64,000 nt of DNA, from assembly GCF_004364975.1 (NCBI RefSeq), contig NZ_SOBW01000007.1, forward strand, positions 186,001 through 250,000, given 5' to 3'. Below are positions 9,816 through 18,780 of the stretch, piece by piece. The position numbers and the translations under genes are program-made. The notes under the pieces were generated by a model. The model saw nothing but the letters and a program-made list of their open reading frames with translations, ran no database searches and was not told where the DNA came from. Each line of letters starts with the position of its first letter. Within the stretch, counting starts at the first letter, position 1. This stretch comes from Gelidibacter sediminis. GTDB lineage: Bacteria > Bacteroidota > Bacteroidia > Flavobacteriales > Flavobacteriaceae.

Positions 9816-11009
9816 ATGCCAAAAATTTCACAAAAAGGGCAATTGATGCCTTCATCTCCTATTAGAAAGTTAGTACCCTACGCTGAACAAGCTTATAAAG
9901 AAGGAAAAACGGTTTATCATTTAAATATAGGACAACCTGATATTAAAACCCCAGATGTTGCGCTAGATGCTGTAAAAGTGCATTCTTTAGATATTTTGGC
10001 ATACACACGGTCAGAAGGTTCTGAAGAATACCGAAAAAAAATTGCACAGTATTATGCAAAAAATGATATTAATGTAAGCCATAAAGATATTATAGTAACT
10101 ACTGGCGGTAGTGAAGCCTTGTTATTTGCTTTTGGAAGTGTCATGGATTCTGGCGATGAGATCATCATACCAGAACCTTTTTATGCTAACTATAATGGCT
10201 TTACGACAGCTTCAGACATTACTGTAGTACCTGTAATATCTAAAATTGAGAATAATTTTGCCTTACCTCCAATAGAAAAATTTGAACAGCTCATTACAGA
10301 AAAAACGAAAGCTATTTTAATTTGTAACCCTGGTAATCCAACAGGATATCTTTACTCAAGAGAGGAAATTAAGCAATTGGCTACGCTTGTAAAAAAACAT
10401 GATCTTTTCCTAATAGCTGATGAAGTTTACAGAGAATTTGTGTATGATGGAAATGAATTCTATTCTATTATGCAGGAGGAAGGTTTAGAAGACCACGCCA
10501 TTATGATTGATTCAGTTTCAAAGCGCTATAGTATGTGTGGTGCTAGAATTGGTTATTTCGTCTCTCGTAATAACGCAGTCATACAAACGGCATTAAAATT
10601 TGCACAAGCACGATTGAGCCCTCCAACTCTGGCACAGATTGCTAGTGAGGCCGCCTTAAATACGCCGCAAAGCTATTTTGATGATGTTATTGTAGAATAT
10701 GTCAAAAGAAGGAACACCCTTATTAGGGAATTAAAGAAAATTGACGGTCTCAAAATTGCAGAACCAAAAGGTGCCTTTTATTGTATTGTGGAATTGCCTA
10801 TAAAAAGCGCCGATCATTTTGCACAATGGTTATTAGAAAGCTATGCGTACGAAAAGGAAACGGTTATGGTGGCTCCGGCTGCAGGTTTTTATTCAACTCC
10901 AGAAGTTGGACTCAACCAAATTAGAATTGCTTATGTGCTTAACGAAGAAAGTTTGATTAAAGCGGTTCATATTTTAAAAGAAGCTCTAAAAGTATACCCA
11001 AACAGCTAG
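9816..11009 (+). CDS. PLP-dependent aminotransferase, class I/II (aspartate family)
   Basis: A fold-type I aminotransferase of 397 residues. Motifs include HLNIGQPDIKTP, TTGGSEALLFA for cofactor phosphate, NPGNPTGYLYSREEI with the PLP-contacting Asn, ADEVYREFVYDG with Asp and Tyr, and SVSKRYSMCGARIGY with Schiff-base Lys236; a substrate Arg lies near the C-terminus (QIRIAY). The family converts amino acids to 2-oxo acids; aspartate or an aromatic amino acid is possible but sequence reading does not fix the substrate. A TTG at 9774 is in frame, but the ATG at 9816 gives the normal N-terminus. Its stop overlaps the murB start by one base. Confidence 0.88.
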   Translation: MPKISQKGQLMPSSPIRKLVPYAEQAYKEGKTVYHLNIGQPDIKTPDVALDAVKVHSLDILAYTRSEGSEEYRKKIAQYYAKNDINVSHKDIIVTTGGSEALLFAFGSVMDSGDEIIIPEPFYANYNGFTTASDITVVPVISKIENNFALPPIEKFEQLITEKTKAILICNPGNPTGYLYSREEIKQLATLVKKHDLFLIADEVYREFVYDGNEFYSIMQEEGLEDHAIMIDSVSKRYSMCGARIGYFVSRNNAVIQTALKFAQARLSPPTLAQIASEAALNTPQSYFDDVIVEYVKRRNTLIRELKKIDGLKIAEPKGAFYCIVELPIKSADHFAQWLLESYAYEKETVMVAPAAGFYSTPEVGLNQIRIAYVLNEESLIKAVHILKEALKVYPNS

Positions 11010-12022
11010 TGACCATACAAAAAGACATATCGCTTAAACCCTATAATACGTTTGGTTTGGATGCTCGAGCATCGTATTTTACAAAAGTCGAATGTATCCA
11101 AGACCTCATAAAAGCACTTAGCTTAGAGGCGTATCCTAACAAATTCATCCTTGGTGGCGGCAGTAATATGCTGCTCACGAAAGATTTGGATTGTTTAGTA
11201 ATTCAGGTGGCCTTAAAAGGCATTGAAATAATTGAACATCAGAAAGATCATGTGTTGGTTAAAGCCAGTGCAGGAGAAAATTGGCATGAATTCGTAGTGT
11301 GGTGTTTGGCACATAATTTTGGTGGCATTGAGAATCTATCCTTAATTCCAGGTAATGTAGGTACTGCTCCCATACAGAATATTGGAGCCTATGGCGTGGA
11401 AATTAAAGATTCACTCGTCTCTTGTGAGGCTTTAAACATAAAGACAAAAACAATTGAAACCTTTACGAATGCACAATGTCAATTTGATTATCGCGAATCT
11501 GTATTTAAACAAGACCAGAAAAATAATTATGTCATTGTAAGCGCCACATTTAAATTAACGACCAACAACCATCAATTGCATATAGATTATGGTGCCATTA
11601 CCTCAGAATTAGAAGCTATGGAAGTGAAAACACCTACTATTCATGATATTTCAAAGGCAGTGATTGGCATTCGTGAAAGCAAGCTACCAAACCCAAAAGA
11701 AATAGGTAACAGTGGTAGTTTTTTTAAAAACCCAATCATCACTAAAAGTCATTTCGAAAAACTCAAAATCAATTTTCCAGACATCCCAAGTTATAGTATA
11801 TCTGCAAACCAAGTTAAGGTTCCGGCAGGTTGGTTAATTGAAAAATCAGGCTTTAAAGGCAAAACTTTTGGGAACTATGGCGTTCATAAAAAACAAGCCT
11901 TGGTTTTGGTTAATTATGGGAACGCTAAAGGCGAAGACATTTATGCATTGGCTAAACTCATACAAAAAACAATTCTGCAAATTTTCGGGATCACCATAGA
12001 GACAGAAGTCAATATCATATAA
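11009..12022 (+). CDS. murB: UDP-N-acetylenolpyruvoylglucosamine reductase
   Basis: MurB, an FAD enzyme that reduces UDP-GlcNAc-enolpyruvate to UDP-MurNAc in peptidoglycan synthesis. The 337-residue length and the segments LGGGSNML (FAD), NLSLIPGNVGTAPIQNIGAYG, YRESVFK and NSGSFFKNP with proton donor Ser237 fit the E. coli-type (type I) MurB; the conserved acidic end ETEV is present. The start is GTG at 11009, inside the aminotransferase TAG, so translation is probably coupled. Family members typically begin near this point (ISLKPYNTFGLDA). Confidence 0.95.
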   Translation: MTIQKDISLKPYNTFGLDARASYFTKVECIQDLIKALSLEAYPNKFILGGGSNMLLTKDLDCLVIQVALKGIEIIEHQKDHVLVKASAGENWHEFVVWCLAHNFGGIENLSLIPGNVGTAPIQNIGAYGVEIKDSLVSCEALNIKTKTIETFTNAQCQFDYRESVFKQDQKNNYVIVSATFKLTTNNHQLHIDYGAITSELEAMEVKTPTIHDISKAVIGIRESKLPNPKEIGNSGSFFKNPIITKSHFEKLKINFPDIPSYSISANQVKVPAGWLIEKSGFKGKTFGNYGVHKKQALVLVNYGNAKGEDIYALAKLIQKTILQIFGITIETEVNII

Positions 12023-12024
12023 AA

Positions 12025-12055
12025 AAAGGCTTCAACCATTAAAGTTGAAGCCTTT
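12025..12055 (+). terminator. Terminator after murB
   Basis: A perfect 12-bp inverted repeat (12025-12036 with 12044-12055, core GGCTTCAAC, 7-base loop) starts two bases after the murB stop. The U-tract is short on the plus strand (CCTTTAG). Confidence 0.7.
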
Positions 12056-12251
12056 AGATAATCTCTGTAGTGTAAATTGAAAAAGCTATTAATCAAATTC
12101 CTTATTAAGAAGAAAATTAAACCCTACAGATATAAAAACTATATTATAATTATAAAGCAGTTTATTTGTAATTTTACCACCATATAGTTGATATACGATC
12201 AAAACGCGTATTTAGACTTTATTAACCTCACATTGAATTAAATTTTAACTT

Positions 12252-12782
12252 TTGAGCTATTCATTAGAAGAACATATTGTAGAGCTTCTTGAAAAAGGAG
12301 ACAAGGCTGCGCTTAATTTACTTTATGAAAATTATTCCGATAGCCTATATGGTGTTATATTAAAGATTACAAACAATGAAGAAATTGCTCAAGATGCTCT
12401 GCAAGAGAGCTTTATAAAGATTTGGAAAAATTCAAAAAAATATGATTCAAAAAAGGCTCGACTATTTACTTGGCTTTATAGAATTGCGCGAAATACTGCA
12501 ATTGATAAATTAAGAAGTTTTAATAATCGTTTCGAAAAAGAAGTCCAAATTGACAAATCCAACGTATATATTTTACCAACTGCAAGTTTAAATCAGGATG
12601 TCATTGATTTAAAGGACCATGTAACTAAACTGGATGAAAAATACCAAGTTGTTCTTAATGCCTTGTTTTTCGAGGGCATGACGCAACAAGAGGCTAGTGA
12701 TGAACTAGACATTCCGCTAGGCACAATTAAGTCGAGGTTGAAAATTGGTTTAAGAGATTTACGAAAACTTTTTGACCATTAA
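12252..12782 (+). CDS. ECF-type RNA polymerase sigma factor
   Basis: A 176-residue extracytoplasmic-function sigma factor: region 2 covers residues about 20-85 (LNLLYENYSDSLYGVILKIT, QESFIKIWKN, TWLYRIARNTAIDKLR) and region 4 residues about 115-175 (LFFEGMTQQEASDELDIPLGTIKSRLKIGLRDLRK). No ATG precedes region 2, so the start is the TTG at 12252. It lies 13 bp before a membrane anti-sigma factor, the classical regulator pair; target genes are unknown. About 196 bp of A/T-rich DNA after the murB terminator separate it from murB and should hold its promoter. Confidence 0.92.
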   Translation: MSYSLEEHIVELLEKGDKAALNLLYENYSDSLYGVILKITNNEEIAQDALQESFIKIWKNSKKYDSKKARLFTWLYRIARNTAIDKLRSFNNRFEKEVQIDKSNVYILPTASLNQDVIDLKDHVTKLDEKYQVVLNALFFEGMTQQEASDELDIPLGTIKSRLKIGLRDLRKLFDH

Positions 12783-12795
12783 AAAGTTAGAAATA

Positions 12796-13599
12796 ATGGA
12801 AAAAAAATTACAACATTTTATGGAATCGGGCCTTTTAGATAGCTATATCTTGGGGACCACAACTTTAGATGAAAATTTAGAAGTTGAAAGCTATATTGCT
12901 GAATTTCCGGAGGTGGCGTCAGAATATGAACGGCTTCAAGAGAATCTCGAAATTTTAGCTAAAGCAAGTACTGTAGAAGCCCCTAAGTACATATTGAATG
13001 ATGTGCTTAAGGAGATTTCTAAGGAAACACCAGTGGTACAAATGACTCCCGTAGCACAAAGACGTACGCCGTGGTATAGCATTGCAGCTAGCATAATCGC
13101 GTTTGTATTTGCTAGCACAGCGTTTTTCCTGTATGAAAAAAATATATCCTTAAGCCATGAAAACCAAGTGGTAGTTGATGAAATTTTTGACCTGAGAAGT
13201 GATATTGAAGAAAATAACAATAAGTTAGAAAATGTGATGCTTCAATTTATGAAGTTGAACAATCCTGAAACTGAGAAATATGTATTAAGAGGAAACTCTA
13301 GAGCAAAAAATTTAAAAACGGTAGCCTATATTAATGCTGTTGATAAAACATCAATGATTGATGTGGTGTCGCTTCCTAAATTACCTGAAGACCAATCTTA
13401 TCAAATTTGGGCTGAACTTCAGGACAGAATGGTAAATCTAGGCATCTTGGATGAATCTGAGCGTAAACTTAAGACCATTCCTTATATGGAAAACGCACTT
13501 GGTTTAAGCATTACAATAGAGCCCAAATCCGGAGCACAATTGAGTACTGCCAATGCAGAAAACTCAGTTGCTGAAATTGTCTTAAAGAACAATAAATAA
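12796..13599 (+). CDS. RskA-like membrane anti-sigma factor
   Basis: A 267-residue single-pass membrane protein next to the ECF sigma gene. The cytoplasmic N-terminal part (residues 1-90) begins like anti-sigma domains (ESGLLDSYILGTTTLDENLE); a membrane helix follows at about residues 95-115 (WYSIAASIIAFVFASTAF), then a short coiled coil, then an RskA/anti-sigma-K C-terminal domain (VVSLPKLPEDQSYQIWAE, SGAQLSTANAENSVAE). The frame is open to a TTG at 12772, but the ATG at 12796 places the gene cleanly after the sigma factor. It would hold the sigma factor at the membrane until a signal arrives. Confidence 0.9.
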   Translation: MEKKLQHFMESGLLDSYILGTTTLDENLEVESYIAEFPEVASEYERLQENLEILAKASTVEAPKYILNDVLKEISKETPVVQMTPVAQRRTPWYSIAASIIAFVFASTAFFLYEKNISLSHENQVVVDEIFDLRSDIEENNNKLENVMLQFMKLNNPETEKYVLRGNSRAKNLKTVAYINAVDKTSMIDVVSLPKLPEDQSYQIWAELQDRMVNLGILDESERKLKTIPYMENALGLSITIEPKSGAQLSTANAENSVAEIVLKNNK

Positions 13600-13620
13600 A
13601 AATTTTTACCAATAAATTTG

Positions 13621-13647
13621 AAAACCATCCAAAAGGATGGTTTTTTT
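13621..13647 (+). terminator. Terminator after the sigma/anti-sigma operon
   Basis: A perfect 10-bp inverted repeat (13621-13630 with 13635-13644, core CCATCC/GGATGG, AAAA loop) with seven T at its end, 21 bp after the anti-sigma stop. Confidence 0.85.
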
Positions 13648-13703
13648 GTCTTTATTCCTTTTGATCTCTTGTCGTTATTGTCCATAAAATTATTTAAAAG
13701 CAT

Positions 13704-13711
13704 TATCTTTG
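13704..13711 (+). promoter_or_regulatory. Predicted -7 box before the four-cysteine protein operon
   Basis: TATCTTTG matches TAnnTTTG and lies 17 bp before the ATG at 13728. A TTG 23 bp upstream is slightly farther than the ideal 19-21 bp. It would drive the 13728-16803 gene block. Confidence 0.5.
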
Positions 13712-13727
13712 CATAAATTCTAGTCGC

Positions 13728-13931
13728 ATGAAACTTTTACTCATCACATTAATTCTATTAGGCCTTGGTGTTGCTGGTATAGCCATTAAAATCTGGGCGA
13801 AAAAAGACGGAAAATTTGCCGGCACCTGTGCAAGTCAAAACCCTATGCTCAATAAAGAGGGAGAAGCTTGCGGGTTCTGTGGAAAATCTCCAGATCAATT
13901 TGACAACTGTAATGAACCTCAACATTCATAA
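13728..13931 (+). CDS. Small membrane-anchored four-cysteine protein, unknown function
   Basis: A 67-residue protein with one N-terminal membrane helix (residues 3-22) followed by a 40-residue tail carrying four cysteines: Cys33 (GTCASQNPMLN), Cys48 and Cys51 (EACGFCGKSP) and Cys60. The CxxC plus flanking cysteines suggest a metal site or disulfides. The protein appears conserved in Flavobacteriia, judging from memory of similar short annotated proteins, but no function is known to me. It ends 6 bp before the glycosyltransferase gene and probably shares its transcript. The -7 box and position support it being a real gene. Confidence 0.75.
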   Translation: MKLLLITLILLGLGVAGIAIKIWAKKDGKFAGTCASQNPMLNKEGEACGFCGKSPDQFDNCNEPQHS

Positions 13932-13937
13932 AGGTTA

Positions 13938-15050
13938 ATGGTTATATTACACGTACTGTTCTACATCTTTGCAGCAGTTACCTTTGTCCAATTGTTTTAT
14001 TACGGTTTTATTTTTTCTAATGTTAAACAGAAAAAACACACCTCTACCCCCTCACAAACCCTTCCAGTTTCAGTTATTGTTTGTGCTAAAAATGAGGCCA
14101 AAAATTTAACCCAATTTTTACCCTATATTTTAGATCAAGACTATCCTGAATTTGAGGTAGTGTTAATTAATGATAGCTCCAATGATTCCACTTTGAGGGT
14201 CATGGAAAAATTTAAAGCGTCCTACAGCAATATTAAAATTGTTAATGTAAAGAATATTGAAGCCTTTTGGGGTAATAAGAAATATGCATTAACTCTAGGT
14301 ATTAAAGCCGCTACACATAACCGATTATTATTTACTGACGCAGATTGCCAACCAGTTTCACGGCGTTGGATAAGCGAAATGACTAATCATCTTGACGCGC
14401 AACACCAGTTGGTTCTAGGCTATGGAGCCTACGCTAAGGTTAAAAATTCCGTTCTCAACAAACTCATACGTTATGAAACCTTCATGACGGCAGTTCAATA
14501 TTTCTCCTATGCTAAATTAGGAAATCCATACATGGGTGTTGGCCGAAACATGGCTTATACCAAAGAGTTGTTTTTTGAAGCTAGAGGTTTTATGGATCAC
14601 ATGAACGTAAAATCTGGTGATGATGATTTATTTGTAAATCAAATAGGCAATTCAAAAAACACCACCATGTGTTTATCTAAAGACAGTTTTACCGAATCAA
14701 TCCCTAAAAAAACTTACGGCGACTGGATTATACAAAAACGAAGGCACGTCTCTACTGCCAAACATTACAAGTTAAAACACAAAGCGGCATTAGGATTGTT
14801 CTTTATTTCTCAACTTTTATTTTTTATACTTGGGCTAATTCTAATCAGTACTGCTTTCTATTGGCAAATTGTAGTCGGATTGATCGCGGCAAGGTATTTA
14901 GCATTTTTTATCAATTTAACTTTAGTTGCTAAGAAGTTAAATGAAAAAGATTTAATTCCATTATTTCCACTTTTGGAAATCTTTTTAATTGTAACACAAT
15001 TTTCTATCTTTATAAAAAATCTCGTATCAAGACCAAGTCGTTGGAAATAA
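13938..15050 (+). CDS. Membrane glycosyltransferase family 2
   Basis: A 370-residue GT2 enzyme. One membrane helix is at the N-terminus; the GT-A domain follows with VSVIVCAKNEAKNL, VVLINDSSNDST, the metal-binding DxD-like TDADCQP at about residues 134-140, and a downstream acidic motif GDDDLFVNQ. Two or three membrane helices close the C-terminus. The layout resembles processive or lipid-glycosylating GT2 enzymes; the substrate cannot be read from the sequence. It follows the small cysteine protein by 6 bp and its last 10 bp overlap the sigma factor gene. Confidence 0.88.
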   Translation: MVILHVLFYIFAAVTFVQLFYYGFIFSNVKQKKHTSTPSQTLPVSVIVCAKNEAKNLTQFLPYILDQDYPEFEVVLINDSSNDSTLRVMEKFKASYSNIKIVNVKNIEAFWGNKKYALTLGIKAATHNRLLFTDADCQPVSRRWISEMTNHLDAQHQLVLGYGAYAKVKNSVLNKLIRYETFMTAVQYFSYAKLGNPYMGVGRNMAYTKELFFEARGFMDHMNVKSGDDDLFVNQIGNSKNTTMCLSKDSFTESIPKKTYGDWIIQKRRHVSTAKHYKLKHKAALGLFFISQLLFFILGLILISTAFYWQIVVGLIAARYLAFFINLTLVAKKLNEKDLIPLFPLLEIFLIVTQFSIFIKNLVSRPSRWK

Positions 15051-15589
15051 AACAAGTCATTGCGAAAGCAAAAAAGAATGACCAGTCTGCCTTTAAGGTA
15101 TTATTGGATTCCTTTTGGAATGATGTTTATGGTTTTCAGCTGAAACGCACCGAAAACGAAAATGACGCGGAAGACATCACCATCCAAACATTTTCAAAGG
15201 CGTTTGATAAGATTGATACCTATAATGATACTTATGAGTTTAAAACTTGGTTAATTACCATCTCAAAAAATATTCATATAGATCTTTTAAGAAAAAGAAA
15301 ATCATTAATTCAAAATAGTAGCCGACGCAATGAAAACGATGAATTTTATGATATTGTTGATGAATCCCCCTCCCCAGAAGACAAATTAATTACCGAACAA
15401 AACCTAGCCAAGTTACTACGCGACATCAAAAAACTAAAACCGCACTATCAGGAAATTATTAATCTGAGATACTTTCAGGAATTGAGCTATAAAGAAATCT
15501 CTGAAGAGCTTAATGAACCAATTAATAATGTGAAGGTAAAACTCTTGAGAGCGCGAAAATTATTGGCAGAAGTTATTACTAAAAAATAA
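15041..15589 (+). CDS. ECF-type RNA polymerase sigma factor (no adjacent anti-sigma)
   Basis: A second ECF sigma factor of 182 residues with region 2 (AFKVLLDSFWNDVYGFQLK, DAEDITIQTFSKAFDKI, FKTWLITISKNIHIDLLRKRKS) and region 4 (KKLKPHYQEIINLRYFQELSYKEI, then NNVKVKLLRARKLL). The start is TTG at 15041, overlapping the glycosyltransferase end by 10 bp; its TAA shares a base with the ATG of the next gene. No anti-sigma gene is adjacent, so control may be transcriptional or by an unlinked partner. The NRAMP-like gene downstream and the glycosyltransferase upstream are its natural candidate partners. Confidence 0.92.
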   Translation: MEIKQVIAKAKKNDQSAFKVLLDSFWNDVYGFQLKRTENENDAEDITIQTFSKAFDKIDTYNDTYEFKTWLITISKNIHIDLLRKRKSLIQNSSRRNENDEFYDIVDESPSPEDKLITEQNLAKLLRDIKKLKPHYQEIINLRYFQELSYKEISEELNEPINNVKVKLLRARKLLAEVITKK

Positions 15590-16803
15590 TGCAACTCAGC
15601 TTAAAAAAGATTGGTCCCGGTTTATTATTTGCCGGTGCTGCTATTGGAGTTTCACATTTAGTCCAATCAACAAAAGCAGGTGCCGATTTTGGTTTTGGGC
15701 TACTTTGGGCTTTAGTATTGGTACATATATTTAAATATCCATTTTTTCAATTCGGTCCGAGATATGCCCTTGCTACTGGAGAAAGCTTGCTAAGCGGTTA
15801 TAAAAAATTGGGTAAAGGTGTATTGATTATTTACTTTATCATCACATTTACAACCATGTTCACCATCCAAACGGCAGTCACGATCGTGACTGCCGGAATT
15901 GCCAACACCCTATTTGGCGGTTATATTTCAACAGAACTCTGGACAATAATAATTCTTTCAATATGCATATTAATACTTATAAAGGGACAATTTAGGTTGT
16001 TAGACAAATTGATGAAGGTGATTGTCATTACTCTAACCCTTAGTACCATCATTGCCGTTATTTTAGCTCTCAACAACAACCATCAAGCACTTTCATTTGC
16101 GCAACAACTTCCAAAAAACGCTATCGAAATTGCTTTTTTAATTGCCTTTATGGGATGGATGCCTGCACCCTTAGACGTCTCTGTATGGCAATCTCTTTGG
16201 GCACTTGAAAAGCAAAAAGCAACTAAAGAATACGACGTAAAAACTTCTCTGTTCGATTTTAATGTGGGCTATTTTGCTGCAATCGTTATCGGTATTGGCT
16301 TTATGGCTCTAGGTAGCTTTGTTATGTATCAAAGTGGTGAAACCTTTAGTGTAAAGGCTGGAGAATTTTCCAATCAATTAATTTCAATGTACACCAAAAG
16401 CTTGGGTAATTGGACATATCTCGTTATTGGTGTTGCGGCGTTTACCACCATGTTCAGTACAACTTTAACTACTTTAGACGCTTCGCCACGAACTATGGTT
16501 AAAACATCAGAATTGCTTTTTGGCACGCTTTCTAGATACACCTATTTATTTTGGATAGTACTATTAATTGCGGGCACCATTGCAATCTTTTTCTTTTTAG
16601 GTTCAGAAATGGGGTTATTGGTTAAAATTGCTACCATCATTTCATTTTTAACCGCGCCGTTTTATGCTGTCATCAATTATAGACTTCTTTGTAGCAGGCA
16701 TACACCTGTGGCATGGCGCCCCACGCTACAAATGCACATTTTATGTTGGATGGGAATACTTTTTTTAATCGGATTTAGCATCTGGTATCTCACCATACTA
16801 TAA
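15589..16803 (+). CDS. NRAMP (SLC11)-family transporter with non-canonical metal site
   Basis: A 404-residue membrane protein with about eleven helices and the overall layout of NRAMP/MntH transporters: helix 1 begins [15 protein letters not shown] and is followed by the family-like [16 protein letters not shown]. The metal-site motif of helix 1, DPGN in MntH, is replaced by GVSH at 20-23; in helix 6 the MPH motif reads MPA at 191-193, so the methionine is kept but Asp, Asn and His are not. Substrate is therefore uncertain; Mn2+/Fe2+ transport should not be assumed. The start codon shares one base with the ECF sigma stop, so the two are translationally coupled. Confidence 0.82.
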   Translation: MQLSLKKIGPGLLFAGAAIGVSHLVQSTKAGADFGFGLLWALVLVHIFKYPFFQFGPRYALATGESLLSGYKKLGKGVLIIYFIITFTTMFTIQTAVTIVTAGIANTLFGGYISTELWTIIILSICILILIKGQFRLLDKLMKVIVITLTLSTIIAVILALNNNHQALSFAQQLPKNAIEIAFLIAFMGWMPAPLDVSVWQSLWALEKQKATKEYDVKTSLFDFNVGYFAAIVIGIGFMALGSFVMYQSGETFSVKAGEFSNQLISMYTKSLGNWTYLVIGVAAFTTMFSTTLTTLDASPRTMVKTSELLFGTLSRYTYLFWIVLLIAGTIAIFFFLGSEMGLLVKIATIISFLTAPFYAVINYRLLCSRHTPVAWRPTLQMHILCWMGILFLIGFSIWYLTIL

Positions 16804-16826
16804 CCTTTATTTCCGATTATACTTTG

Positions 16827-16834
16827 TATCTTTG
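16827..16834 (+). promoter_or_regulatory. Predicted -7 box for lipA
   Basis: TATCTTTG matches TAnnTTTG, 22 bp before the ATG at 16856 and after the transporter gene stop. It would make lipA-gap a separate transcription unit. Confidence 0.5.
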
Positions 16835-16855
16835 TCCTTGAAAATTTTCGAATTA

Positions 16856-17734
16856 ATGAGCACAGAAACTATTTCAAAAATAATCCCAGAACGTCAACCT
16901 AAACCGAAGTGGCTAAGAGTAAAATTGCCAACTGGCAAAAAATATACTGAACTTAGAGGCCTAGTTGACAAATATAGTTTAAATACCATCTGCACTTCAG
17001 GGAGTTGCCCAAATATGGGCGAATGCTGGGGCGAAGGAACCGCAACGTTTATGATTTTAGGCAACGTATGTACACGTTCTTGTGGTTTTTGCGGAGTGAA
17101 AACAGGCCGACCAGAGGCATTGGATTGGGATGAACCTGAAAAAGTTGCCCGCTCCATCAAAATTATGGGTATCAAACATGCCGTTCTGACCAGTGTTGAT
17201 AGAGATGATATAAAAGATATGGGCAGCATCATGTGGGCTGAAACAGTTAAGGCCGTTCGCAGAATGAATCCTGAGACAACACTGGAAACGTTAATTCCTG
17301 ATTTTCAAGGCATAGAACAACATCTCGATAGAATTATTGACGTGGCTCCAGAAGTAGTATCGCACAATATAGAGACTGTCAGAAGATTGACCAGGGCAGT
17401 GAGAATTCAAGCGAAGTATGATCGGAGTTTAGGAGTTTTGAAATATTTAAAGGATCAAGGACAACGTCGGACTAAATCAGGGATCATGTTGGGCCTTGGC
17501 GAAACACGGGAAGAAGTTATTGAAACCCTTCACGATTTAAGAGCGCATGACGTGGATGTAGTGACCATTGGTCAATATTTGCAACCAAGCAAAAAACATT
17601 TACCAGTGAAACAATTTATACTCCCAGAACAGTTCAAGGAATATGAAAACATAGGACTTGATCTTGGTTTTAGACATGTTGAAAGTAGCGCCCTTGTAAG
17701 ATCTTCCTACAAAGCTCAGAAACACATCAATTAA
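16856..17734 (+). CDS. lipA: Lipoyl synthase
   Basis: LipA, a radical-SAM enzyme that inserts two sulfurs into protein-bound octanoyl chains to make lipoyl cofactors. The 292-residue product shows both cluster motifs: the auxiliary cluster ligands Cys46, Cys51 and Cys57 ([14 protein letters not shown]) and the radical-SAM CxxxCxxC ligands Cys72, Cys76 and Cys79 (CTRSCGFC). The C-terminal RSSYKAQ supplies the serine ligand typical of LipA. The frame is open to a TTG at 16832, but that TTG lies inside the predicted -7 box, so the ATG at 16856 is preferred. The stop overlaps the gap start by one base. Confidence 0.96.
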   Translation: MSTETISKIIPERQPKPKWLRVKLPTGKKYTELRGLVDKYSLNTICTSGSCPNMGECWGEGTATFMILGNVCTRSCGFCGVKTGRPEALDWDEPEKVARSIKIMGIKHAVLTSVDRDDIKDMGSIMWAETVKAVRRMNPETTLETLIPDFQGIEQHLDRIIDVAPEVVSHNIETVRRLTRAVRIQAKYDRSLGVLKYLKDQGQRRTKSGIMLGLGETREEVIETLHDLRAHDVDVVTIGQYLQPSKKHLPVKQFILPEQFKEYENIGLDLGFRHVESSALVRSSYKAQKHIN

Positions 17735-18750
17735 TGATTAGAGTAGCGATTAATGGGTTTGGACGTATTGGCCGTCGCGTTTTTCGACTTATCCAAGAAC
17801 GCAATGACATGCAAGTAGTTGCGATAAATGACCTGGCCGACACAAGAACCTTAAGTCATTTGCTGAAGTACGACAGCATTCATGGTGTATTAAAGGCATC
17901 AATTGGATGCGATGAATCCCATATCATATTTGAAGATCAATATATTCCGTTACTTAACCATAAAGATATTAAAGAGTTAAAGTGGCAACCATATCATGTT
18001 GATTTTGTTATAGAATCTACTGGAAAGTTTAAAACTTCCGAAGACTTGGAATACCATATTAAAAATGGTGCTAGAAACGTAATTTTATCTGTACCGCCCA
18101 CAGATGATGCCATTAAAACCATCGTGTTGGGGGTTAATGAAGGGATTTTGGATGGCAGTGAAAGAATTATTTCCAACGCCTCTTGTACTACAAACAATGC
18201 CGCGCCCATGATTGCGGTAATTGACGATTTGTGTGGCATTAAACAAGCTTACATTACTACAGTACATTCATATACAACAGATCAAAGTTTGCACGATCAA
18301 CCACACAAGGATTTAAGACGTGCAAGAGCTGCTGGTCAATCCATAGTCCCTACTACAACTGGTGCAGCCAAAGCTTTAACTAAAATTTTTCCGAAATTAA
18401 ATGATGTTATCGGAGGCTGTGGCATTAGAGTTCCGGTACCCAATGGATCTCTTACAGACATTACACTTAATGTTGACAGAATGGTGTCTATTAGAGATAT
18501 TAATCTAGCGTTCAAAAATGCATCCGAAACACATCTAAAGGGTATCTTAGAATATACTGAAGATCCTATTGTTTCTATTGATATTGTGGGGAATCCACAT
18601 TCATGTATTTTTGATTCCCAAATGACTTCCGTCATTGGGAATATGATTAAGATTGTTGGATGGTATGATAATGAAACAGGATATTCAAGTCGAATTCTTG
18701 ATTTAATTTGCAATATAACGATGAAAAATGCACTTTTATCGAATAAATAA
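17734..18750 (+). CDS. gap: Glyceraldehyde-3-phosphate dehydrogenase, type I
   Basis: A 338-residue GAPDH of glycolysis or gluconeogenesis. The NAD-binding start (VAINGFGRIGRRVFR), the catalytic SCTTNN with Cys151, TTVHSYTTDQ and the C-terminal GWYDNETGYSSR are all present. Bacteroidota often encode more than one Gap; whether this is the main glycolytic copy cannot be told from the window. It starts on the last base of the lipA stop (TAATG). A 30-bp spacer separates it from the histidine kinase. Confidence 0.95.
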   Translation: MIRVAINGFGRIGRRVFRLIQERNDMQVVAINDLADTRTLSHLLKYDSIHGVLKASIGCDESHIIFEDQYIPLLNHKDIKELKWQPYHVDFVIESTGKFKTSEDLEYHIKNGARNVILSVPPTDDAIKTIVLGVNEGILDGSERIISNASCTTNNAAPMIAVIDDLCGIKQAYITTVHSYTTDQSLHDQPHKDLRRARAAGQSIVPTTTGAAKALTKIFPKLNDVIGGCGIRVPVPNGSLTDITLNVDRMVSIRDINLAFKNASETHLKGILEYTEDPIVSIDIVGNPHSCIFDSQMTSVIGNMIKIVGWYDNETGYSSRILDLICNITMKNALLSNK

Positions 18751-18780
18751 TTATATTTGTTTTTATAAAGTGACCAAAAA

